Assembly (NCBI RefSeq): GCF_036388275.1
Contig: NZ_DASVSF010000113.1
Span: 286,545-350,544 of the forward strand
DNA: 64,000 nucleotides
Direction: 5' to 3'
DNA from: Longimicrobium sp.
GTDB lineage: Bacteria > Gemmatimonadota > Gemmatimonadetes > Longimicrobiales > Longimicrobiaceae
Shown: piece after piece, positions 18,430-26,774 of the stretch
Numbering within the stretch: position 1 is the first letter of the stretch
How the letters are laid out: each line of letters starts with the position of its first letter
The notes under the pieces: model-generated
What the model was told of the DNA's origin: nothing
The model's input: only the letters and a program-made list of their open reading frames with translations
The model's database searches: none
Position numbers and translations under genes: made by a program

Positions 18430-19356
18430 TCACACCATCGGGCAGCCCTTGCACGGCACCGCCTTCGGGCACCCCTCGCACGGAAGCTCGGCGGCGGGCA
18501 GCTCGCCGACGCGCTCCTTTTCCTCCGCAAGCCGCAGCGCCAGGTACCGCATCCGCCGCACGTTCGTGGGGTCGCCGAACTCGCCCTCGCGCGCCAGGTG
18601 GCTCTGCCCCGTCGCCGCCGCGGCCACCACCGACCTCACCTGCTCGATCTCTTCCGCTGCCAGCCGCCCCAGCCCGGGCAGCTCCAGCCGCGGCGCGCGC
18701 TCCTGCACCAGCACCTGCCGGGCAAAGGAGATGAACATTGAGCACGCCTCGGGACACGGCACCCGCTCACCCTCGGCCTCCCCTTCCGGCGGCAGCGCGA
18801 GCGGCGTCTCCTCGTCCACGTCCCACGCCACGCGCCGCAGGCACACCTCGTCGCCGCAGCAGGCGCGCACCGTGTTCCGCACCACCGCGGGAGGAAGCAG
18901 CTTCACCGCGCCGTACATGCCGGTCTGCCGCGCCGCCACCTCGCTCCAGTGCGTCACCCGCAGCGTGGATTGGCGCCCCGCGTGCCAGTGCAGCGCGCAC
19001 GCCGGGTACAGGTAGTCCAGCGCCGTCCACAGCGCCCGCGCATCCAGATCCACCAGCACCCAGCCCTGCCGCAGGTTGGGCGACGTCTTCAGCGGGCGGT
19101 GGTCGCCGGAGTTGGTCGTCTGGCCGAGCTCGATGGCGGCGTACGGGTCGTCCGTCACCGTTTCCAGCGACTCCAGCGAGCGCCGCACATCGCGGACGTG
19201 GCGGATCTCGTATCGTCCCTCGCCCATGTGAAGGAGGCGCACCTGCAGGAACACGCGCCCCGCCGGCTCCTCGTTCACCCACGCCACCAGCGCCTCGCGC
19301 GCGGCGGCCATCCCGCCCGGCGCGTGCGACCCGCGCACCTCCGGCGCGTCAGACAC
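18430..19356 (-). CDS. DR2241-type iron-sulfur protein, CbiX partner
   Basis: 308 residues. It resembles the C-terminal half of the Deinococcus DR2241 protein, where a CbiX chelatase is fused to a stabilising domain and a 4Fe-4S domain. Cysteines in RACCGDEVCLRR near 170-180 and VPCPEACSMF near 205 are the likely cluster ligands. A further pair of CxxC motifs ends the protein (PCEGCPKAVPCKGCPMV). Here it is a separate gene overlapping the upstream cbiX by 8 bases, so the two proteins should work as a complex in sirohydrochlorin metallation. The extra C-terminal CxxC pair may bind a second metal. Confidence 0.65.
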   Translation of the reverse strand: MSDAPEVRGSHAPGGMAAAREALVAWVNEEPAGRVFLQVRLLHMGEGRYEIRHVRDVRRSLESLETVTDDPYAAIELGQTTNSGDHRPLKTSPNLRQGWVLVDLDARALWTALDYLYPACALHWHAGRQSTLRVTHWSEVAARQTGMYGAVKLLPPAVVRNTVRACCGDEVCLRRVAWDVDEETPLALPPEGEAEGERVPCPEACSMFISFARQVLVQERAPRLELPGLGRLAAEEIEQVRSVVAAAATGQSHLAREGEFGDPTNVRRMRYLALRLAEEKERVGELPAAELPCEGCPKAVPCKGCPMV

Positions 19357-20155
19357 CCGCGGCCTCGCTTACGCGAACGCCGTCCGGCACCTGCGCCCCC
19401 GCCTCGCGTGCACGCTGCAGCACGATCTCGGCGATCTCCGGGAAGGTGCCGACCGGCGCGGCGTAGAAGATCACCTTGCCGTCCTTTTCCGTCACCGTGG
19501 TCACCGCCGGGCGGTTGATCCCCAGGTCGTCGGGAATCGTTTCCTGAGTGTGCCAGCCCTCGGCGACGAAGAAGGGCACGAGCACCACCGTGTCTTCCTC
19601 CATCCCGTCCAGCACGTCACCCACTTCGGGCTCCTGGTCCAGGAAGCCCGTCTTCACATGGCCGAACACCCCCGCCTCGCCGGCCTGGCGGCTGACGCGG
19701 TAGATGACCTCCGACGAGTTGCTGTTCCGCTCCGTGCCGTGGCCGATGATGATCAGCCCCGCCCGGCGCGCCCGCTCCGCATCGAGCCCCGCGGTTTCCT
19801 CCGCGCGGCGCAGGATCATTTCCGCCATGGACGGGTGGGTTCCCACCGGGCCGGTGTAGTGGATGGTCTTCCCCAGCTTGCGGGTGACGGACGGGGCCGG
19901 GCCGGAAAGCCCCAACTCGCGGGGAATCACCTCTTCGGTGAAGTAGCCCTCGGAGATGAAGAGGGGAACCACGTACACCTCGTCGGCCTCCACAAGGTCG
20001 AACACCTCGCGCATGGAGGGCTCTTCCTTCCAGAAGCACTCGCGCACCTCGTCGAACACGCCCGTGCGGCGGATGGCCGCGGCGTGGGCGTAGACGGGCG
20101 CGCTGCTCTCGGCGTTCAGGTGCGAGCCGTGGCCGATGATGATCAAAGCCTGCAA
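19349..20155 (-). CDS. cbiX: Sirohydrochlorin chelatase, two CbiX domains
   Basis: 268 residues with two tandem CbiX halves. Half 1 starts LIIIGHGSHLNAES and half 2 has LIIIGHGTERNSNS near 140, each with the metal-binding His of GHG; VYVVPLFISEGYF and VVLVPFFVAEGWH are the matching core segments. It inserts cobalt or iron into sirohydrochlorin for B12 or siroheme; the ion cannot be told. Start chosen at TTG 20155 with GGAG seven bases upstream, directly before the first conserved strand; the open frame reaches 20260. It is coupled to the downstream DR2241-like gene. Confidence 0.88.
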   Translation of the reverse strand: MQALIIIGHGSHLNAESSAPVYAHAAAIRRTGVFDEVRECFWKEEPSMREVFDLVEADEVYVVPLFISEGYFTEEVIPRELGLSGPAPSVTRKLGKTIHYTGPVGTHPSMAEMILRRAEETAGLDAERARRAGLIIIGHGTERNSNSSEVIYRVSRQAGEAGVFGHVKTGFLDQEPEVGDVLDGMEEDTVVLVPFFVAEGWHTQETIPDDLGINRPAVTTVTEKDGKVIFYAAPVGTFPEIAEIVLQRAREAGAQVPDGVRVSEAAGV

Positions 20156-20370
20156 CGTGTTGCTCCTTCGACAGTCGTTGTGCAACGGGCGAAGATGCAG
20201 GCCCGGCGGGGCGCGGGCAAGGGAGTGGGAGGATCGGTACCGCGCCCGCGCCGGAATCATCGATACCAGACCCGGTACAAGGATGAGACATTACTCAGAG
20301 ATAGCCGACGGGAGGGTAGCCGCAAGGCTCGGGATGTTGCGATCCCCCGACTGGTCCGCTGCCCTGTCGC

Positions 20371-22662
20371 TTACGTGGGGCGCCGCGCGGCCGGACCGCT
20401 GGCGCTCTCTCGCAAGGCTGTTTCGAAGAGTTGCGCATCCGTAGCCAGGCGATCCGCGCGATCCAGGCCATTGATGATCCTTCGTGCATTTCTGTAGTCC
20501 GTGATCGAATCGGTCAAGTAGTTCTCCAACCGTTTGCCGGTATAGAATCCACCGCGCATGGAATAGGACAGCGCCGCGTACGCGATCCCAGGTTCAAGTG
20601 CGCGTTCGGGGTGCAGTAGTAACTCGTCTCCCAAGCCAATTGCACGGCCCACGTTCCGGTAATTATCTGCCCACGTGAGTTGTACGTAGCCGCGACCGTA
20701 ATATGTGTTCGTGTATGTGTTGCCGAGTGAGTCCCTGACCGTCACCGGCTGACCGTAGGATTGCCCGGTGCCCCTATCGTACTCCTCCACCGGGCGGAAG
20801 GTGTCGCCGCTCTCGTACTTGATCGTAGCCAGGACATATGCTGCCCATCGTACGTCCTTCATGCACGCGTCGCGATTGATCGCGTCAATCAGCGTGTTGA
20901 GGATGAAGGACTGGGTTGCGTCGAGTCTCACATCCGCGAGCCGCTGGTACGATCTCAGAAATTGGGAGCCGTTGAGCGAGCCCATCGCATAGCCGTCACT
21001 CGGCGGCGGACACGACACTAGTCTGCTGGGGGCGGGGCTCACCGCGCTATCGAGCGTCGTCTGGCTCCTAGTGGCCACATCAGGCTGGTTCACCTTGTCG
21101 GGCTGGCCGATGAGCCACGCACCGGCGGCGAAGGCAACGAACGCCGCCGGCGCGGCGAACGCGGCGAGCCGCCGCCGTGCGTAGGCACGGGCCGAGGCCT
21201 GATAGAATTTTTTCTCGAGCGCGATGAGATCTGCGTCGCGGCGGCGATAGAATTCGTGCAGTCGGTCCAGATCCGGCGGCCGCCAGAGCAGGTTCGGGTG
21301 CCAGCCGTTCTCCTTCCAGTGGCGTGAGGCAGCGGCCAACTGGTCGTGAAAACGCAAATCGTGGCGGTCGGCCATGATCCACCCGGCGAGCTCCGTCCAG
21401 TGCTCCAGCAGCGCTTCGTGTGTGATCTCGACGGTGTCGCCGCCGTTCGCGTCGGCGGAGAAGGTGATGACGCGCGCGACCGGATCCGCGAAGTGCATCA
21501 GCACCACTTTGACGTGCTCCTCGTTTTCGCTGTGGCCGACCAGCTCACGCAAGGGCAGGCGGCGCCTGGTAGCTGGCGCGTCCTCGTCGCGCGGAACGTT
21601 CGCCAAACGCAGGAACGCGCGTCGCGCAACCGCCTTGTCCTCCACGCTGGGGAGTGCCGCGTACAGTTCGCTCGCCGTCTGCGCCAGCGCCCCGCCAATT
21701 CCGCCCAACCGCTGCAGCGTCGCTGCGGGTTCCTCCCCGTTCGCCAGCCCCTCCCAGATGCGGGTAAGGGCGAACTGCAGCAGCGGCAGCATGCCCTCGC
21801 GCTGCCGCGCGGACTCCACCAGCAACTCGACCGTCGCGGCGTCGATCTCCCTTCCCTCACGATGCGCCGGACCGGTGATAGCGCTCCGCAAGTCGTCACG
21901 GCTCATCACCGGCACCAGCACGCTCTGATCAGCGATCAGCCGGCTCAGTTCGTCGGATACGCTGGTCTCCTCCACGAAGTCCGTGCGAAGGGTAATGATG
22001 ACCGACGCCGACCCTTGCGGCTCCGCAGCGGCGCGCAACAGCAGTTCCACAAACTGCGTGCGCTCGCCCTCGTCTCGACAGAGCGTGTATAGCTCCTCGA
22101 ACTGGTCGACGAGCAGCACCAAGTGGTCTCTGCTCGTGGGCGCAGGGCGCGCCGGAGCAGAAGCGTACTCGGACGGGGTGGAAAGCGCGCCAAGGTGCGC
22201 GAGCTCAGCTTCCAGCGCCGCGACTGGAGCCCCTTCCCGTTCGCTGCCGGTGCGGGCGAGCGCGGCGGCCAGGCTCTCCAGGGGCCGCGCTCCGGGCGTG
22301 AAGACCACCACGTGCGCATTCGCCTGCGGCATGACTGGCTGCCCGGCTAGCGCGGGGATCAACCCTGCGCGGGCCACGGACGATTTTCCGGAGCCGGAGG
22401 GACCCAGGATGGCCAGAAACCGCGTCTGCGGAGCCTCCGTGCCTTGGCGGTGAAGGGCGGCAAACCGGACCCACAAGCGCCGGACCAGGCTCTCGCGACC
22501 GAAGAAGTCGCCTGCGTCGGTCTCACGAAATGCCGCCAGCCCCTTGTACGGGTTGCGGGACGACGACCCACTTCCGGAAGCCAGTTGTGCGCCGGGGGCT
22601 GCCTCCACCACAATAACCGTGGCGTTGCCGTGCACCACGAACTTGCCCCGGGACTGGTCCAC
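20371..22662 (-). CDS. STAND NTPase - membrane segment - GH19 glycosidase fusion
   Basis: 763 residues. The N-terminus is a short strand-like segment (KFVVHGNATVIVV), then NPYKGLAAFRETDAGDFFGR and the P-loop GPSGSGKSSVARAGL near 90, with Walker B LVLLVDQFEELYTL near 185. This is the opening of nSTAND1-type signalling NTPases. The helical arm region runs to about 505. A membrane helix follows near 510-530 (AAPAAFVAFAAGAWLI), then a linker, then residues about 560-750 resembling GH19 chitinase/lysozyme: Glu in LATIKYESGDTFRPVEEY and YYGRGYVQLTWADNY. The topology implies a cytoplasmic sensor and a periplasmic hydrolase. The last 700 bases are visibly lower in GC. GTG start; 83 bases after the small partner gene. 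Confidence 0.75.
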   Translation of the reverse strand: MDQSRGKFVVHGNATVIVVEAAPGAQLASGSGSSSRNPYKGLAAFRETDAGDFFGRESLVRRLWVRFAALHRQGTEAPQTRFLAILGPSGSGKSSVARAGLIPALAGQPVMPQANAHVVVFTPGARPLESLAAALARTGSEREGAPVAALEAELAHLGALSTPSEYASAPARPAPTSRDHLVLLVDQFEELYTLCRDEGERTQFVELLLRAAAEPQGSASVIITLRTDFVEETSVSDELSRLIADQSVLVPVMSRDDLRSAITGPAHREGREIDAATVELLVESARQREGMLPLLQFALTRIWEGLANGEEPAATLQRLGGIGGALAQTASELYAALPSVEDKAVARRAFLRLANVPRDEDAPATRRRLPLRELVGHSENEEHVKVVLMHFADPVARVITFSADANGGDTVEITHEALLEHWTELAGWIMADRHDLRFHDQLAAASRHWKENGWHPNLLWRPPDLDRLHEFYRRRDADLIALEKKFYQASARAYARRRLAAFAAPAAFVAFAAGAWLIGQPDKVNQPDVATRSQTTLDSAVSPAPSRLVSCPPPSDGYAMGSLNGSQFLRSYQRLADVRLDATQSFILNTLIDAINRDACMKDVRWAAYVLATIKYESGDTFRPVEEYDRGTGQSYGQPVTVRDSLGNTYTNTYYGRGYVQLTWADNYRNVGRAIGLGDELLLHPERALEPGIAYAALSYSMRGGFYTGKRLENYLTDSITDYRNARRIINGLDRADRLATDAQLFETALRESASGPAARRPT

Positions 22663-22745
22663 GTGGATGGATTCCGCCTGGACTTCCTGAAAGTGAACCG
22701 AAGCCGCGCTGTCCGTAAGCGCAGTAGGCGAGTGCGGCGCCGCGC

Positions 22746-23210
22746 CTACTGCTCCGGAGGGTTTTCTGCACCCCCGCCCGTTCCACTCACGATCCCGCCG
22801 ATCTGGATGTCGCCGCTTAGCCGGGTCTTGCGCACCACCGCCCCCTCGCGGAAGCCCTCCACCCCCTGAATGCGGAGGTTGTTGCCTTCCACGTCTTCCA
22901 CGACGACCCCGACGCTGCGCAGGGCGGCTGTGTCGCGCTGGCGCAGCAGGACCAGGATCTCGCGCGCCATCTGCAGGACCTCTTGATCCGCTTCCGCACC
23001 CGCCTGCCGCAGTTCTCCCTCGATTCGGGCGCGCGCACCCTCCGAGTCGGGTGCCTCTTCGACGGCTGCGAGGGGAGCCGAGCCGAATCGCCTCCGCAGG
23101 AGGTCCCGGAAGGCGGCGTAGGCCTCCTTAACGGCCTGTTCCGCGGTAGGCTTGAGGGCTGCGGCCGCGCCCGCTGCGAGCGCCGCGACGATTGTGCTGA
23201 CTGGTTCCAT
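22746..23210 (-). CDS. Small STAND-associated protein with strand-rich C-terminus
   Basis: 154 residues, no named family that I can assign. Residues 1-25 are Ala-rich and hydrophobic (VSTIVAALAAGAAAALKPT), then a helical basic region (YAAFRDLLRRRFGS). Residues about 105-145 are short strands with repeated Gly (VVVEDVEGNNLRIQGVEG; LSGDIQIGGIVSG) that could form a small solenoid. IQIG matches the core tetrad of RHIM-like amyloid motifs. Proteins with this kind of N-terminus are known next to STAND and caspase-like genes in multicellular bacteria. It precedes the STAND-GH19 gene and is likely its adaptor or trigger. A TACAAT -10-like hexamer lies at 23296-23301 (minus) without a good -35. Confidence 0.6.
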   Translation of the reverse strand: MEPVSTIVAALAAGAAAALKPTAEQAVKEAYAAFRDLLRRRFGSAPLAAVEEAPDSEGARARIEGELRQAGAEADQEVLQMAREILVLLRQRDTAALRSVGVVVEDVEGNNLRIQGVEGFREGAVVRKTRLSGDIQIGGIVSGTGGGAENPPEQ

Positions 23211-23446
23211 GCGGGGTGATCCCGAGGGGAGAGACGATTACGGCGGGCAGAAGCGGGAGCATGCATCCACCGCCGGTTGCCCGACGCGGTACCGGATTGT
23301 AATCGACGATGGCCGTGTACGCCACCTGTTTGCGCGGCCGTTGCCACCGGGAGATGAAGTTGATGATAGAGGTTTCCGCACGCCGGCCGTTCATCGGTGC
23401 CAGGGCGGGTATCCGGTAGGCCGGACCCCATGCGGGCCACCGCCGG

Positions 23447-24075
23447 TTAGCGATTCCCCTTCTCCGGCGGCAGGCTGAAGACGGGAAGGCGAAGGCCACG
23501 GTGGATGGCGAGGAAGCGCAGCAGGGCGATGGCCGCATTCCGGTGAGCGCCGCGGGCGCGCGCGGCGCACCGATGGCCTCCAGGACCAGGTACAATCCGA
23601 TGCCCGCCATGGCCGCGGTGACGTACAGGTCCATCTCGGGGCGCAGAATCAGCGGGATCTCGTTGGTGAGCACGTCGCGCACCATGCCGCCGGCGGATCC
23701 CGTAACGGCGCCCATCATCACGACGAGCGGCGCGGAAAGCCCCGCATCCTGCGCCACCTGCGCGCCCGCGATGGCAAACAGTGCCAGCCCCAGCGCGTCG
23801 GCGATCAGCAGCGTGTTGTGCGGCGGGCGAAAGCGCCGCGTCCACGCCACGGTGGCGAGCGCGGCCACGGTGATGACGACGATATAGGCCGGATCGGAGA
23901 TCCAGAAGATGGGGTGCCGGTCCAGCAGCAGGTCGCGAACGGTGCCGCCGCCCACCGCGGTGACCACCGCGATCACCACCACGCCCAGCAGGTCCAGGCT
24001 CTTGCGCCCCGCCGCCAGCGCGCCGCTGATGGCGAACACGAACACGCCGAGCAGGTCCAGGAAGTACGGGATCAC
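23447..24075 (-). CDS. TRIC/YicG family cation channel, apparent frameshift
   Basis: A membrane protein of two tandem three-helix repeats: FAISGALAAGRKSLDLLGV, TAVGGGTVRDLLLDRHPIFW and GAVTGSAGGMVRDVLTNEIP are the conserved glycine-rich segments. Reading from ATG 24075, the family sequence continues through APAALTGM at about 23537. The expected ending (LLRFLAIHRGLRLPVF, then LPPEKGN and a stop at 23447) is in another frame. One base gained or lost near 23536-23545 would restore a protein of about 208 residues. Unshifted, the frame runs to 23128 with non-homologous Arg-rich sequence overlapping the next gene. Either a real mutation or a sequence error. Confidence 0.75.
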
Positions 24076-24115
24076 GGTTCCGCCGGTCGGGAGAGGGAAA
24101 GACGGATGCGCCGCG

Positions 24116-25075
24116 CTATCCCGCCGAGCCGGGGTCGGTGCGGACGATCATCACGCCGCCCAGCGTCAGCGCGGCTCCCGCCAGCGCCAGGGCCGAGGGG
24201 CGCTCGTTCAGCAGCACCGTCCCGGCCAGCAGCGCCACCACGGGCGTGAGGTTGCTGTAGATCGCCGTGCGTGTGTTCCCGATCCGCTCCACCCCGCGAT
24301 ACCAGATCAGGTACGCCAGGCCGATGGCGAAGGTCGCCGAAAAGAGCATGCCGCCCCACGCCCGCCCGTCCACCGCGCCCCAGTCCTGGCGCGACAGGGC
24401 GGGGATTCCCGCCACCATCAGCCCGACGGCCCCCACCCACAGCGTCCACGCCGTCGTGCGGATGCTGCCGTACTTTCGCACGATGGGCCGCGCGCCCACG
24501 GTGTAGCACGCCCACGCGGCCGACGCGGTCACCAGGATGGCGTCGCCGACCAGCGCCTCGCGCCCCTCGACGCGCAGGCTGGCCCCGCTGACCAGCGCCA
24601 CGCCCAGGATCGAGAGCGACGCGCCGCCCCAGGTGCGCGGCCCCGGCTTCTCGTGCCCCGTGAGCATGGAGAGGAACGCCGTCATGATGGGCGTAAGCGC
24701 CAGCATCAGGCTGGCGTGCCCGGCCCGGGTGCGGTCCAGCCCCAGGATGAAGCACATCTGGTACATCACGTTGCCCAGCAGCCCCAGCGCGATCACCCGC
24801 GGCAGGTCTTCGCGGCCGGGCAGGGAGAACTGGCCGCGCAGGGAGAGCACCGCGAACACCAGCACCGAGGCGACCACGAAGCGCAGGGCGTTGAACGCCA
24901 GCGGCTCGAACACGCCGAGCGCGTGCTTCACCACGGCGAAGTTCACGCCCCAGACGAACACCATCATCGCCAGCGCGGCTTCCGTCCATCCCCATCCCGG
25001 CACCGGCGCCGTCGCCTCCGCGCCGATCCCCGCGTCGCTCTCCGCGGCCTCGCCCAGCCCGTCTCTTCCCTGCAT
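24116..25075 (-). CDS. EamA/DMT-superfamily transporter
   Basis: 319 residues with ten predicted membrane helices in two EamA repeats: FVWGVNFAVVKHALG opens the first, and WACYTVGARPIVRKYGSI with YSNLTPVVALLAGTVLLNE belongs to the second. Probable inner-membrane metabolite exporter; substrate unknown. Start at ATG 25075 (MQGRDG) because GGAG lies about six bases upstream; a second ATG at 25081 is too near that site. It lies 40 bases upstream of the TRIC gene in the same direction, so they may be co-transcribed. Confidence 0.85.
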   Translation of the reverse strand: MQGRDGLGEAAESDAGIGAEATAPVPGWGWTEAALAMMVFVWGVNFAVVKHALGVFEPLAFNALRFVVASVLVFAVLSLRGQFSLPGREDLPRVIALGLLGNVMYQMCFILGLDRTRAGHASLMLALTPIMTAFLSMLTGHEKPGPRTWGGASLSILGVALVSGASLRVEGREALVGDAILVTASAAWACYTVGARPIVRKYGSIRTTAWTLWVGAVGLMVAGIPALSRQDWGAVDGRAWGGMLFSATFAIGLAYLIWYRGVERIGNTRTAIYSNLTPVVALLAGTVLLNERPSALALAGAALTLGGVMIVRTDPGSAG

Positions 25076-25367
25076 CTTCATCTCCGATGGAAAGCCGGGG
25101 AAGAAGCGCGAGCTCCTCCCCCGGCTCGAATGCCGTGGTCCATTGTCGTCAGCGGCGGCGGGTGCGGGCAGAAGCTGGGCCGCCGAGAACCCAGCACCAT
25201 CTCCGCCCGAATCCCGGACGGAAGATCGGCCCGGGGGACCTGTGCCGCAACCTGAGGCAACCTTGTTCCGCGGGCGGGCGTCGGAATACGTGCGCCCGGC
25301 CTCCGGCTGCACGTGGTTTCCGTTCTCGCCGGCGTCCCAACGACATCTCACCCGCTCCCGCCATCCA

Positions 25368-25817
25368 ATGCGCAAGCTCGTTCTTCTCGCCGCGATTGTC
25401 CTCCTGGCCGCTCGCCCGGCGCACGGCCAGACCGCCGCGGACTCGGCCGCCATCCGCCAGACGGCGCTGGACTACATCGAGGGCTGGTACGCGGGCGACC
25501 ACGAGCGGATGGCGCGCTCGCTCCATCCCGAGCTGGCCAAGCGCCTGGTGCGCACCGACGCCCAGAGCGGCGCCAGCGACATTCGCGACATGGGTGCTTC
25601 GGAGCTGGTGATGCAGACGCGGCGGGGCGGCGGGCGCGACGTTCCGGGAGATCGCCAGCGGAAGGACGTGGCCATCCTCGACATTTTCGAGGGCACGGCG
25701 AGCGTGCGCGTGGACGCCGCCACGTGGATCGACTACATGCACATTGCCCGGGCGAACGGCCGCTGGCAGACCATCAACGTGCTGTGGGCGCTGAGGCCGG
25801 AGCCGCGGACGCCATAG
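25368..25817 (+). CDS. Secreted NTF2-like (putative lumazine-binding type) protein
   Basis: 149 residues with a signal peptide (MRKLVLLAAIVLLAARPAHG). The rest resembles the NTF2-like cone fold of the Lumazine_bd_2 group: IRQTALDYIEGWYAGDHERM, SLHPELAKRLV, DVAILDIFEGTASVRVD and WQTINVLWALRP. Family members are small-ligand binders or have no known activity. The gene is alone, divergent from the transporter gene, and is followed by an A-family repeat. Confidence 0.7.
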   Translation: MRKLVLLAAIVLLAARPAHGQTAADSAAIRQTALDYIEGWYAGDHERMARSLHPELAKRLVRTDAQSGASDIRDMGASELVMQTRRGGGRDVPGDRQRKDVAILDIFEGTASVRVDAATWIDYMHIARANGRWQTINVLWALRPEPRTP

Positions 25818-25870
25818 CACCGCCATTCCAATCCCCCCGGGTGCGCCTTACCTGTCGAGGCGCACCCGCC

Positions 25871-25944
25871 TGTTCGCATGCAGTCCGCGCAGGCGGAGTT
25901 CGGGCCGTCGTTGCCGCGACTTCAGCCGCTTCGCAGAGGCGAGG
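25871..25944 (+). repeat. Single A-family repeat
   Basis: CGCATGCAGTCCGCGCAGGC through TTGCCGCGACTTCAGCCGCT, a diverged A copy that ends exactly at the stop codon of the leftward barrel gene. It lies between two convergent genes. Confidence 0.75.
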
Positions 25945-26457
25945 CTAGCGGCGGTGGCGGCGCAGGACGTAGGTGTAGATGCCGGCACTCGCGCTGAAGG
26001 AGGTGACCACCTTCTCGTCGAAGAGGAGCGGGGTGACGCCCAGGCGGATGATTCCGCCCTCAAACTCCCCCGTGGCCGGCTCCAGGCGATACGCGAGAGT
26101 CCCGGCGGCGAACGGTCTCCGGAACCCGCGGGCGGGTACGGAGAGGTCTTCCTCGATCCCCCGGTTGAGGGCGTACACCATCACGATGCCGCCCCCCGCC
26201 TCCAGCCGGTGCGGCCCGCCGCCCAGCAGCACGTTGGCCATCACCGGGGCCAGCAGCAGGTCGCCGCTGTCGAAGCCCGGCAACCAGCCGATGCCCACCC
26301 GCGCGCTGAACCTGTCGGCCACGACCCGCTCGTAGTTGGCGGAGGCCAGCAGGCCCGGGCCGAAGAGCTCCATGTGGAGGGCGTTCTGCGCCTGCACGGG
26401 CTGGGCGGCGGCGGCGCCAAGGACCAGCGGGGCGAGAAGGGCGAGGATTCTGCGCAT
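25945..26457 (-). CDS. Outer-membrane beta-barrel-like secreted protein
   Basis: 170 residues with a signal peptide (MRRILALLAPLVLGAAAAQPVQAQ). The mature part alternates hydrophobic and polar residues with many Gly/Tyr and ends in aromatic strands (SASAGIYTYVLRR), like small OmpA/OmpW-type barrels (ANYERVVADRFSARVGIGWLP). Function unknown. Start at ATG 26457 because it begins the signal peptide; the frame is open upstream. Confidence 0.6.
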   Translation of the reverse strand: MRRILALLAPLVLGAAAAQPVQAQNALHMELFGPGLLASANYERVVADRFSARVGIGWLPGFDSGDLLLAPVMANVLLGGGPHRLEAGGGIVMVYALNRGIEEDLSVPARGFRRPFAAGTLAYRLEPATGEFEGGIIRLGVTPLLFDEKVVTSFSASAGIYTYVLRRHRR

Positions 26458-26644
26458 CGGCGGGGGCTGCGTGAGGGCACGGAGGGCCGGCGCGATTCCC
26501 GGCGAGCTGCGAGGAAGTATCGCCAATGCATCCGCTCCTCACAAGCGGAATGGGCGAATGGGCGCAACGGGATGAAGTCGGCGTCAGCAGTCGCAGACGG
26601 GTCACCATCGAACGGGTATGCGCGCCCCTGACTGGGCTGAACAA

Positions 26645-26760
26645 CGGTTTTCACGCAGAGGAGAGGACGCGGAGATCAGGAGAGAGGGCGCAGAGGCTGA
26701 CCAAGCCTCTGCGCCCTCTCTTTTTTCTCTGCGACCTCTGCGTGAAACGTCTGGTCCCGT
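26645..26760. repeat. Large hairpin element with GCAGAGG-type repeats
   Basis: The left arm TTTCACGCAGAGGAGAGGAC is complemented by CTCTGCGTGAAACG on the right. A 16-base inner stem GAGAGGGCGCAGAGGC/GCCTCTGCGCCCTCTC is followed by T6. The arms are built of degenerate GCAGAGG/ACGCGGAG words. It lies downstream of the leftward metalloprotease gene and may terminate it. A similarly built element is at 46487-46632. Confidence 0.75.
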
Positions 26761-26774
26761 GCGATGATCAGGGC

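Noticed and set aside
23128..23446. Long C-terminal extension of the TRIC channel
   Set aside because: Arg/Pro-rich out-of-frame translation overlapping the STAND partner gene; the family's own ending is found in another frame.
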